From: a virus | Virus record (IMG/VR): IMGVR_UViG_3300034198_025411 | Location: 1 to 23,132 of that record | Direction: 5' to 3' (one strand) | Length of the DNA: 23,132 bases | Shown here: piece after piece, positions 16,760-22,459 of the stretch | Numbering within the stretch: the stretch's first letter is position 1 | Layout: each line of letters opens with the position of its first letter | Made by a program: the position numbers and the translations under genes | The notes under the pieces: model-generated | Database searches by the model: none | What the model was told of the DNA's origin: nothing | Seen by the model: the letters and a program-made list of their open reading frames with translations, nothing else

Positions 16760-17303
16760 GCTTGCTCTCCCTCCACTCGTGAGCCAGAGACGAGAGCCAG
16801 TCCGGGTTAGCCTTCTCCTGTAGTAGGGCCTGATGAGCCCAGGAAGCGCCGGCGTAGAACCCCCTGAGCAGAGCCTGCTCCTCGCTCGTCATCTTGCTGC
16901 GCTGCTTCATCGATCTAATGACGGGCAGGCTGCTGATCGGAGCAGGATGGCCCTTCTTCCGCATCTCTACGATCTCCAGAGCAGCCGCAGCCCTGAGTCT
17001 TCCGGCCGATACCTCGTTGCGTAGATCCTCCATCTCAGGTGGCGCGAGTTCGCGCGCTACCTGCACCCGACGATAGAAGGTCCTGCGGGCCTGGTTGGTT
17101 GACTTAGCCAGGGCGTTCATCGAGATGTTGCCACCTCTTCCGGCTTGCAGTAGCGCGATCAGGCGGGCGTTGAGAACGCCCGCCGAGTAGTCATCCAGCT
17201 TTCTGGTTCGCAGAGCCAGCAAGATCGTCTCTAACTCTTGCCTGCGCTCTTCGTCACCCAACTGTTCCAGTAGATGCTGGTCGCCTGGTTCTTTATCTTT
17301 CAT
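16749..17303 (-). CDS. Truncated ParB-like DNA-binding protein lacking the N-terminal ParB domain
   Basis: The protein (184 residues from the ATG at 17301-17303) shares with the full ParB-like protein at 21082-21861 the linker R-x-LDDYSAG-x-x-N and a helix-turn-helix region ending TF-x-RRV-x-x-A-x-LA, then R-x-x-x-x-x-G (residues about 34-112). The N-terminal nuclease/CTPase-like domain is absent and replaced by about 30 charged residues. The C-terminal third (113-184) is unique. A longer start at a TTG (17331-17333) is possible, but the ATG is preferred. It may bind the same DNA sites as its paralogue and modulate it; this is inference from shared sequence and from the shared upstream site at 17523-17554. 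Confidence 0.75.
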   Translation of the reverse strand: MKDKEPGDQHLLEQLGDEERRQELETILLALRTRKLDDYSAGVLNARLIALLQAGRGGNISMNALAKSTNQARRTFYRRVQVARELAPPEMEDLRNEVSAGRLRAAAALEIVEMRKKGHPAPISSLPVIRSMKQRSKMTSEEQALLRGFYAGASWAHQALLQEKANPDWLSSLAHEWRESKRDL

Positions 17304-17433
17304 AAAAGTATGGTATCCCTCTCTATTTTTCAATATCTCAAAAAAACTACGACTACTTAGAACTTCTCATCTCTCTATAGGGGTAACGCGCGCGCGATAA
17401 CAGAACTACACTAGGTTGTCCACGGCTTTTGAC

Positions 17434-17455
17434 ATGTACGATTGTTGTCGTACAT
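17434..17455. promoter_or_regulatory. Inverted repeat, probable operator
   Basis: ATGTACGA and TCGTACAT are separated by 6 bp (TTGTTG), a perfect 8-bp dyad with a spacing typical of dimeric repressor sites. It lies in the gene-free stretch 17304-17544, upstream of the ParB-like paralogue. The plus strand also reads TTGACA at its left edge (17430-17435), but no good -10 follows and no plus-strand gene lies downstream, so a promoter is not claimed. Confidence 0.5.
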
Positions 17456-17480
17456 TTTGCAACTTTTTGGCTTAGATACT

Positions 17481-17510
17481 GGATAATCGCGCCTAAGGGC
17501 GCGATTATCC
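17481..17510 (-). terminator. Hairpin after the modification operon
   Basis: A perfect 13-bp inverted repeat, GGATAATCGCGCC with GGCGCGATTATCC, encloses a 4-base loop. It lies 35 nt after the stop of the CmoA-like gene and is the natural end of that operon. No T-run follows on either strand, so termination may be inefficient, or the site may have another role. Confidence 0.55.
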
Positions 17511-17522
17511 GCAGCATCTTGG

Positions 17523-17554
17523 TGCCAGCGTGGCACAAGTGCCATCATGGCACA
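17523..17554. promoter_or_regulatory. Tandem TGCCA-N3-TGGCA site, copy 1
   Basis: Two palindromes TGCCA-N3-TGGCA (17523-17535 and 17540-17552) are spaced 17 bp centre to centre, each followed by CA. The 32-bp block matches the one at 21932-21963 at 29 positions. It overlaps the stop codon of the CmoA-like gene and lies upstream of the truncated ParB-like gene. Because each ParB-like gene has such a block upstream, it is a candidate binding site for these proteins. Confidence 0.65.
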
Positions 17555-18282
17555 AGGTCGTTTCTCACAACCCAAACTCCCCAGTTGTACCAGCGGTAAG
17601 CCTCGAGGGGCGTACCCCATCCAGCGATCTCAAGCTGGCGCTTGAGATCGCCCGCTGTTCCGGGTCGCAGCACTCCTCTCAGGGCCCTAGCCTTGAGGCG
17701 GATGTCCTCTGCGTCTACGCCGTGCTGGGCCTTGTGGTCCCAGGTAGCCTCGTTCGCAATCTCCTGCCAGATGCCGGTGTCCAGTTCGATCTTCTCGGCT
17801 ACGATCAGCACTCCGGTCTCCGGCCTGCTTGCTTCGCGCATGGCGCGAAGCAAGCGCACCCGCTGGTGGGTAGGAACGAACTGCAGCGTAAACAGACACA
17901 GCGTGAGGTCCGCGGACGAGTGCTCTGCGTTCTCGAACACCAGATCGTTGGTGGATCCGTAGAAGGAGTGCGTGGTCTCCATGCCCTGAAACTTGAGCTG
18001 CGCGGCGTCAAGCATCGGCTGCTCTACGTCGTAGAGAAAGAAGTCCAGATGACGCTGGGGATGTCGATCAGCGATCATCTTCACCGTGGTTCCGGTAGCC
18101 GCCCCTACGTCGGCCACGATGCCGTGAGCCGGAGCGAACCAGTCGCTGAGGTGCACCACGAGCTCCTGAATCAACTGGTAGTTCGGGACGTGCACGCTGA
18201 CGTGCCCGTCGAAGGCCTCGACCACCTCGGGCGTAAAGGCCCACGCGCCGGAGTCGAAGTTCTTACTTACGTCGTCGCTCAT
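17545..18282 (-). CDS. CmoA-like SAM-dependent enzyme (candidate carboxy-SAM synthase)
   Basis: The 245-residue class I methyltransferase-fold protein aligns by eye along its whole length with E. coli CmoA (247 residues), which converts SAM and prephenate to carboxy-SAM. Shared points: W-x-F...V...F at 14-24, VP-x-Y (32-35), motif I DVGAATG (58-64), an acidic residue at 85 (LYD), FTLQF (131-135), EK (163-164), K184...G188, I194-x-x-K197 and L-x-x-AG (217-221). CmoA's Arg199, reported to hold the carboxylate of carboxy-SAM, appears to be Ala in my alignment, but the next residue is Arg (KAR at 197-199), so the exact register matters. A plain methyltransferase is the alternative. AAGGAGGT precedes the ATG. 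The gene directly follows the DNA cytosine methyltransferase. Confidence 0.8.
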   Translation of the reverse strand: MSDDVSKNFDSGAWAFTPEVVEAFDGHVSVHVPNYQLIQELVVHLSDWFAPAHGIVADVGAATGTTVKMIADRHPQRHLDFFLYDVEQPMLDAAQLKFQGMETTHSFYGSTNDLVFENAEHSSADLTLCLFTLQFVPTHQRVRLLRAMREASRPETGVLIVAEKIELDTGIWQEIANEATWDHKAQHGVDAEDIRLKARALRGVLRPGTAGDLKRQLEIAGWGTPLEAYRWYNWGVWVVRNDLVP

Positions 18283-18300
18283 CCTTACCTCCTTACTTCC

Positions 18301-19365
18301 TTACCTGCACTTGTCGAGCACTTCGGCCCGAAGGGTGTCCGCTACGGCCTTCATCATCAGCGGCGGCACCGATCGTCCCAGCCGCTCGCACCGCTGAGCG
18401 AAGGTACCGGTCAGCTCGAAGTCCTCGGGGAACGACGAGAGCAGCCGCAGTTCCCTGAGGTTGAACTTGCGCTTCTGCGACGGATGGCACACCGACGCCA
18501 TGCCCGTGTTGCCGATCATGGCCGTGATGGTGCCGACCGGGCGATCGACGTCGGGTCGGCACAGCTGAAAGTACTTATCGGACTTGCCGCCCATGGGCGT
18601 TCTCTCCCACTCGCGAGAGACCGCTCGACCGAGGGCCGTGCTCTCGCCCGTCTCGGCGTCCACGTACTCCTCCCGCTCCAGCACGTCGGGCAGAGCGTCC
18701 AGGAGCGTGAGCTGGGTGGAGAAGGGCTGCGGGTGCACCGGGGAGACGCCGTAGCGTTCGACGAGGTCGTTGCGTACTCCCACGAAGATGAGGCGGTTGC
18801 GCGCCTGCGGCACTCCGAGCCAGGATGCGTCCAGCATCCTGGCGCTCACCGCGTAGCCGCACCCCTTGAGCTCGGCCAGGATCTCCTTGAAGTATCCCTT
18901 CGCCTTGCCGGTGACGAGGCCGCTGACGTTCTCGGCCACGAAGGTCTTGGGCTGGAGGTCGCGGAGGATGCGCGAGTACTCGAAGAACAGATCGTCGGTT
19001 CGCTGCTTGGTATCGGAGTAGTCCTTCACCTTGCCCCAGCCCTCGGAGCGCTTTCCCGCGGTAGAGAAGGAGGCGCAGGGAGGAGAGCCCTCGAAGACGT
19101 CGACCTCGCGATGACCCACCACGCGCTGGATGTCGCTCGCCTGTACCTCGCGCACGTCACGATCGTCGAGGTAGACCCCGTCGTGGTTGAGGGCGTAGGT
19201 CGCTCGCGCCTCGGGCACGAACTCGAGCGCGTATCGCACGTCGTAGCCCGCCATCTCGAAGCCGAGGCACGACCCGCCGCACCCCGAGAAGGTAGAGACG
19301 ACCGTGTAGCCGTTGCTACCACGGATCGCTCGCACGTCGCCCATGCTCGGCAGGGAGTAGGTCAC
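18301..19365 (-). CDS. DNA cytosine-C5 methyltransferase with Arg in motif X
   Basis: The 354-residue protein has the C5 motifs in order: I, STFSGCGG (24-31); IV, GSPPCASFS with catalytic Cys97; VI, AENV (144-147); VIII, QARNRLIF (187-194); a target-recognition region at about 205-295; IX, LRELRLLSSFP (303-313); and X, LGRSVPP (329-335). In motif X the family normally has GNSV or GNAV; here Asn is Arg331 (codon 18373-18375). The GTG start at 19363-19365 overlaps the upstream stop as GTGA; a GTG six codons further upstream is possible. Normal activity would be cytosine methylation of phage DNA. With a CmoA-like neighbour and the Arg change, carboxymethyl transfer from carboxy-SAM is a real alternative. 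Confidence 0.93.
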   Translation of the reverse strand: MTYSLPSMGDVRAIRGSNGYTVVSTFSGCGGSCLGFEMAGYDVRYALEFVPEARATYALNHDGVYLDDRDVREVQASDIQRVVGHREVDVFEGSPPCASFSTAGKRSEGWGKVKDYSDTKQRTDDLFFEYSRILRDLQPKTFVAENVSGLVTGKAKGYFKEILAELKGCGYAVSARMLDASWLGVPQARNRLIFVGVRNDLVERYGVSPVHPQPFSTQLTLLDALPDVLEREEYVDAETGESTALGRAVSREWERTPMGGKSDKYFQLCRPDVDRPVGTITAMIGNTGMASVCHPSQKRKFNLRELRLLSSFPEDFELTGTFAQRCERLGRSVPPLMMKAVADTLRAEVLDKCR

Positions 19366-19478
19366 GGCTTCTTGCCCTTCCACCAGCTGATGAATGCCTC
19401 GATGGCGGCGGCTCCGATGCCGATCACCAGCACCACCTCCAGAAAGAACGCGGCCGCTCGGGCCCTCTCGTTGTTCAC
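19362..19478 (-). CDS. 38-residue membrane peptide in the modification operon
   Basis: A GTG start with AAGGAG 6 nt upstream leads a 38-codon frame encoding one hydrophobic segment (about 10-32) flanked by NNERAR and WWKGKK, which predicts a single-pass membrane peptide with a basic C-terminus. It is tightly packed: 3 nt after the amidotransferase stop and overlapping the methyltransferase start by GTGA. The function is unknown; it may serve mainly to couple translation, or have a separate membrane role. Confidence 0.6.
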   Translation of the reverse strand: MNNERARAAAFFLEVVLVIGIGAAAIEAFISWWKGKKP

Positions 19479-19481
19479 CTC

Positions 19482-20864
19482 TTACTCCTTTGGCAGAAAG
19501 CCGAAGAGCTCGCGAGCCTCGGCGTTGTAGTGCTTGGTGGGGGAGTTGATGAAGTCTCCCACGGCGGCGGCGATGCCCGTGCCGCCCTGAAAGGTGTCCT
19601 TCTTGCGGCGAATCACGTAGGCCGGCAACCCACGCCGGTACGCGGCTGCCTTGAGCACCTTCTTGCCGGGCGGGTTGCTCGCCTTCGTCGAGGCCAGCGC
19701 CGCGGCCACGAGTCCCTCCTCCATAAAGGGCAAGCGCCCCTCCACTCCGGCGGCCATCATCACCTTGTTCACGCGCACGAAGTTGCCGCGCGACATCTTG
19801 TCGACGGCCCGTCGGATGACCTCCTGGTACTCGACATCACTCTGCGCTCGCCCCGCCGCCATCATCATGTTGCCGTAGCCGCAGAACAGCTCGTCGGCCG
19901 CCTCGCCCGACAGGGCCACGCGGTAACCGTCGGAGGCGACGGCACGCATCAGAGGCAGGTGCGCCATGGCGATCTCCACCTGGGCCTTCATGGGCACCTC
20001 TACGGCGGCCACCGCGTCGGCGATCAACCGCGGGGTGGGCCGCGGGACCTGCACCTCCACCAGGGGGACGTCGAGCTCCAGCGCGACGCGCCTCGCCATG
20101 GCTAGGTCGTCTGACTGGGTGTCGTACACGGCCGTGTAGGCCACGGGCTCGGGGTGCAGCTCCTTGGCCAGGGATAGGACGAGCGAGGAGTCGAGGCCCC
20201 CCGAGAGCAGAAAGCAGACGGGGCGGTCGGAGATCAGCCGCTTACGCACGCCCTCGCGTAGCATGGCTAGGACGCCCTCTGGCTCGCACGGTGGTGCCAC
20301 GACGCCCGCGTCCCATCGCACGACCTCGCCCGTGGCGAGCCGCACGGCGCAGCCAGGCGGCACGGCCTTCGGCCGCACTCCCCACGAGAGGTCGAACGCC
20401 TTGAGCTCGGACGCGAAGACGTAGCCCCCGTCGTGCTCGGCGTAGTAGAGGGGGATCTTCCCGTACCGGTCACGGGCGAGCCACGCTCCGTCGCGTCCCT
20501 GCCACGCCATCGCGAACATGCCGTCAATCAGCCGAAGGCACGCTATTCCGACCTGGTCCAATAACCTAGCGATCGGCTCCGTATCCGAGGAACTCGTCCA
20601 GGGGAGGGAGTTTTGGTCGGGGGTAGCCTCCCGACGGAGCTCCTCCGGGTTCCACGCCTCTCCGTTGTACGCCAGGGTGACGTCCCCGTACCGGAAGGGC
20701 TGGGAGGCTGACCCCGAGGTATCCTGGATGGCTAGCCGGACGTGCCCCAGGAGAAGATCACTGGAGCGGCATGTGCCGCGCCCATCTGGTCCCCTGTGGG
20801 AGATTCGATCGAGCATGGCATCTACGTCTATCTCACAACGAAAGCTACCGGCGATACCGCACAT
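19482..20864 (-). CDS. AsnB-type glutamine-dependent amidotransferase
   Basis: The mature-type start MCGIAG exposes Cys2, the nucleophile of class II glutaminases. Other glutaminase residues are visible: Arg43 (HVRLAI), YNGE (66-69) and SSDTE (92-96). The synthetase half has the PP-loop SGGLDSS (221-227), LSGEAADELFCGY (318-330) and RRKKDTFQGGTG (419-430). Members ligate ammonia to an AMP-activated carboxylate, usually aspartate. At 460 residues it is shorter than E. coli AsnB (554). It overlaps the upstream zinc-ribbon gene as TGATG, so an N-terminal extension is not expected. Location among DNA-modification genes suggests that its substrate might be a carboxylated nucleobase, but asparagine synthesis or another ligase role cannot be excluded. 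Confidence 0.9.
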   Translation of the reverse strand: MCGIAGSFRCEIDVDAMLDRISHRGPDGRGTCRSSDLLLGHVRLAIQDTSGSASQPFRYGDVTLAYNGEAWNPEELRREATPDQNSLPWTSSSDTEPIARLLDQVGIACLRLIDGMFAMAWQGRDGAWLARDRYGKIPLYYAEHDGGYVFASELKAFDLSWGVRPKAVPPGCAVRLATGEVVRWDAGVVAPPCEPEGVLAMLREGVRKRLISDRPVCFLLSGGLDSSLVLSLAKELHPEPVAYTAVYDTQSDDLAMARRVALELDVPLVEVQVPRPTPRLIADAVAAVEVPMKAQVEIAMAHLPLMRAVASDGYRVALSGEAADELFCGYGNMMMAAGRAQSDVEYQEVIRRAVDKMSRGNFVRVNKVMMAAGVEGRLPFMEEGLVAAALASTKASNPPGKKVLKAAAYRRGLPAYVIRRKKDTFQGGTGIAAAVGDFINSPTKHYNAEARELFGFLPKE

Positions 20865-21085
20865 CAGCGCTTCCACTCGTGCTGGCAATCGGGGCAACGC
20901 CAAGCGACGGTGCGATCGAGGTGCCAGTCGTAGATCGCCTGCACTCGACTGAAGTGGTTGGGCTTCTTGCAGTCGCGGCAGGTCTTGGGATACCATCCCA
21001 TCTGAACGGAGAGCTGTGGGATGTCCCGTCCCACGAAGCTAGCGCTGCAGCTAGGGCAGGAGTGGGGGAGGATCTCGTGGTTCAC
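20864..21085 (-). CDS. Small zinc-ribbon protein, 73 aa
   Basis: Three C-x2-C pairs (Cys10/13, Cys36/39, Cys64/67) suggest one or more zinc knuckles. The last pair, WRCPDCQHEW, closely resembles YRCPKCQYEW at the C-terminus of the ParB-like protein encoded just upstream. The GTG start at 21083-21085 overlaps the upstream stop as GTGA; longer GTG starts exist but lack this coupling. A DNA-binding or scaffold role for the modification genes is plausible; no known family is certain. Confidence 0.7.
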   Translation of the reverse strand: MNHEILPHSCPSCSASFVGRDIPQLSVQMGWYPKTCRDCKKPNHFSRVQAIYDWHLDRTVAWRCPDCQHEWKR

Positions 21086-21861
21086 CGCGGAGTGCCGCTC
21101 CACTCGTACTGGCACTTGGGGCAGCGGTACTCGGTCTTGATGTCCTCGTCGAACTCCTTGAAAACCGGCGGCTTTGCAGGCTCGGCGGAGGGGGCGGTGT
21201 CCTCGCCCTCGAGGCCCACGTCCTGCCCGTCGGTCTCGGGACCGCCCTGCCAGCCGACCTTGAGCTCGCGCGGCTCGAGCACGGCTGCCTCGGGAAGGGT
21301 TTCGATGCTCTCGTCGTCCTCGGGGCCAGCGACCTGGTGCAGGGCCTCCCGCGTGGAGATCTGCCCGGCGACGAGCTGCTCGCGCACCTCGGTGTGCTCC
21401 TCCTCGGCGAGGAGCTTGGCGAGGGCCACGCGACGCTGGAACGTGCGGAGGGACTGGCCCGCGAGCGCGGCGATCTCCGACGTGGTCTTCTGACCCACCG
21501 GTCGGCGACCCGGGCGCGACTCGATGCCGTAGAGCTCGAGGAGCTTGAGGTTCATCTGACCGGCCGAGTAGTCATCGAGCTGACGGCGCTGGGCGTTGAG
21601 CCCGATGGCGTCGATCATCTCCTCGTCGGTGAGCTCCTGCCCGACCCCCGACGCGTCGTCGTAGTACTTGGTGGTGGTCGGCATGTCGAGGCCGAGCTCG
21701 GCGGCGATGGTCGACCGGTAGTGGCCGTCGATGACGCGGCCGTGCTGGTTGAGCAGCACCGGCACCATGACGCCGTGTTCCCGGATCGATTCTCGCAGCG
21801 CTACGAGCTGCTCAGCGCTGAGCGGCGCCATGGGGTTGGGTCCGAGGGTGGTGGGCTCCAC
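21082..21861 (-). CDS. ParB-like nuclease/DNA-binding protein
   Basis: Residues about 14-90 have the ParB/Srx fold signature (PLSAEQLVALRESIREHG, PVLL, VIDGHYRSTIAAELGL). Residues about 93-177 hold the linker and helix-turn-helix (QLDDYSAG, AALAGQSLRTFQRRVALAKLL). The C-terminus is acidic and Pro-rich and ends with a half zinc ribbon (Cys247, Cys250). The GTG start at 21859-21861 is chosen because the promoter -10 lies at 21889-21894, so the longer ATG at 21895-21897 would be upstream of the transcript; AAGGAG lies 8 nt before the GTG. A hairpin (21864-21869 with 21881-21886) overlaps this ribosome site. Phage ParB-like proteins often accompany DNA methyltransferases. It probably binds the nearby tandem palindromes; inference. 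Confidence 0.85.
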   Translation of the reverse strand: MEPTTLGPNPMAPLSAEQLVALRESIREHGVMVPVLLNQHGRVIDGHYRSTIAAELGLDMPTTTKYYDDASGVGQELTDEEMIDAIGLNAQRRQLDDYSAGQMNLKLLELYGIESRPGRRPVGQKTTSEIAALAGQSLRTFQRRVALAKLLAEEEHTEVREQLVAGQISTREALHQVAGPEDDESIETLPEAAVLEPRELKVGWQGGPETDGQDVGLEGEDTAPSAEPAKPPVFKEFDEDIKTEYRCPKCQYEWSGTPR

Positions 21862-21888
21862 GTGGTCTCTCCTTCTTCGGGAGACCGC

Positions 21889-21917
21889 AGCATACATGCC
21901 CTACAGGGGCGTGTCAA
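21889..21917 (-). promoter_or_regulatory. Sigma70-type promoter of the modification operon
   Basis: On the minus strand, TTGACA (21912-21917, perfect -35) is followed after exactly 17 bp by TATGCT (21889-21894). The start of transcription would be near 21882, leaving a leader of about 20 nt with the AAGGAG of the ParB-like gene. The tandem palindrome block lies 14 bp upstream of the -35. Confidence 0.8.
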
Positions 21918-21931
21918 GGGGCAATCGTGCG

Positions 21932-21963
21932 TGCCACCGTGGCACACGTGCCATCCTGGCACA
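21932..21963. promoter_or_regulatory. Tandem TGCCA-N3-TGGCA site, copy 2
   Basis: Two palindromes (21932-21944 and 21949-21961), 17 bp apart centre to centre, lie just upstream of the ParB-operon promoter. This places them at about -50 to -80, where an activator or a spreading repressor could act. The block matches that at 17523-17554 at 29 of 32 positions; the differences fall at two spacer bases and one linker base. Confidence 0.7.
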
Positions 21964-22083
21964 CGAAACGCGTCAGATAGGCGCCTTTCGCCCGTTGTCT
22001 CACAGACCAAAAGTCTGGAACATCGGCGTAAGCCGGCTGCACTTCCTATAGGATACGGCCGCGCACGTCGCGCACCGAGCATG

Positions 22084-22119
22084 GCCCCGGGGAGTGCGTC
22101 CGCCGTATAACCCCGGGGC
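22084..22119. promoter_or_regulatory. Paired CCCCGGGG palindromes
   Basis: GCCCCGGGG (22084-22092) and CCCCGGGGC (22111-22119) form a 9-bp inverted repeat with an 18-base loop, and each contains the 8-bp palindrome CCCCGGGG. They sit just before the plus-strand start signal, so an operator is possible. CCCCGGGG also occurs by chance inside genes at 2133 and 22441, which weakens the case. Confidence 0.4.
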
Positions 22120-22127
22120 GCCCATGC

Positions 22128-22133
22128 TATAGA
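22128..22133 (+). promoter_or_regulatory. Possible -10 element for a leaderless plus-strand transcript
   Basis: TATAGA ends 8 nt before the ATG at 22142, and there is no ribosome site between, so transcription would begin at or next to the start codon. There is no recognisable -35 at 16-18 bp. Leaderless mRNAs are common in actinobacteria, but this is a weak call. Confidence 0.35.
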
Positions 22134-22141
22134 CTTCAGAC

Positions 22142-22459
22142 ATGCGAAGCATGGAGAGAGACATCATCGCCCTGGGAGCTCAGCTAGACGACGACCAGTT
22201 TGCCAACGAGCTGTACTGCGCCTGCTGCAACGTCATCTGGGTCCACGAGGACAACTCCACGTGGACCTGCAGCTGGCGCTATGCCGGCGGCATGGTCGCG
22301 GACCTGCGCAACGAGCGCAAGGGGCCGATCTCCACGCAGTCGTACGAGGACTACCTGGACTACTACTGCATGGGTAAGGAGGGCGTGGTCAGCGACCGCG
22401 TCCTCGAGGCGCTGGCCACCCTCGGCTGGCGCCCGGAGCGCCCCGGGGAGGCGGCATGA
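22142..22459 (+). CDS. Small protein of unknown function, plus strand, 105 aa
   Basis: The protein has a cysteine-rich start (YCACCNVIW at about 25-33), an aspartate and tyrosine rich middle (SYEDYLDYYCMGKEG) and a helical end (VSDRVLEALATLGW). I recognise no family. Its end overlaps the next gene by ATGA, and it is the first gene transcribed away from the modification operon. ATG at 22151 is an alternative start; neither has a ribosome site. Confidence 0.65.
   Translation: MRSMERDIIALGAQLDDDQFANELYCACCNVIWVHEDNSTWTCSWRYAGGMVADLRNERKGPISTQSYEDYLDYYCMGKEGVVSDRVLEALATLGWRPERPGEAA

Noticed and set aside
17375-17384. T7-type promoter (CTATAGGGG)
   Set aside because: Only the final CTATAGGG part matches; the upstream recognition bases of T7-like promoters are absent and no single-subunit RNA polymerase gene is in the window.
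17430-17458. Plus-strand promoter with TTGACA
   Set aside because: No acceptable -10 at 16-18 bp, and no plus-strand gene lies downstream; the bases are better explained by the operator-like dyad.
17530-19530. 666-codon plus-strand open frame opposite the methyltransferase and CmoA-like genes
   Set aside because: The minus-strand frames carry full catalytic motif sets with ribosome sites; the plus frame has none and starts within the tandem-palindrome block.
20865-20996. 44-codon N-terminal extension of the amidotransferase
   Set aside because: Class II glutaminases need Cys directly after the initiator Met; MCGIAG starts at 20864, overlapping the upstream stop as TGATG.
21862-21897. Upstream ATG start (12 extra codons) for the ParB-like protein
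   Set aside because: The promoter -10 at 21889-21894 and the expected transcript start near 21882 lie downstream of that ATG, while the GTG at 21859-21861 has AAGGAG 8 nt before it.
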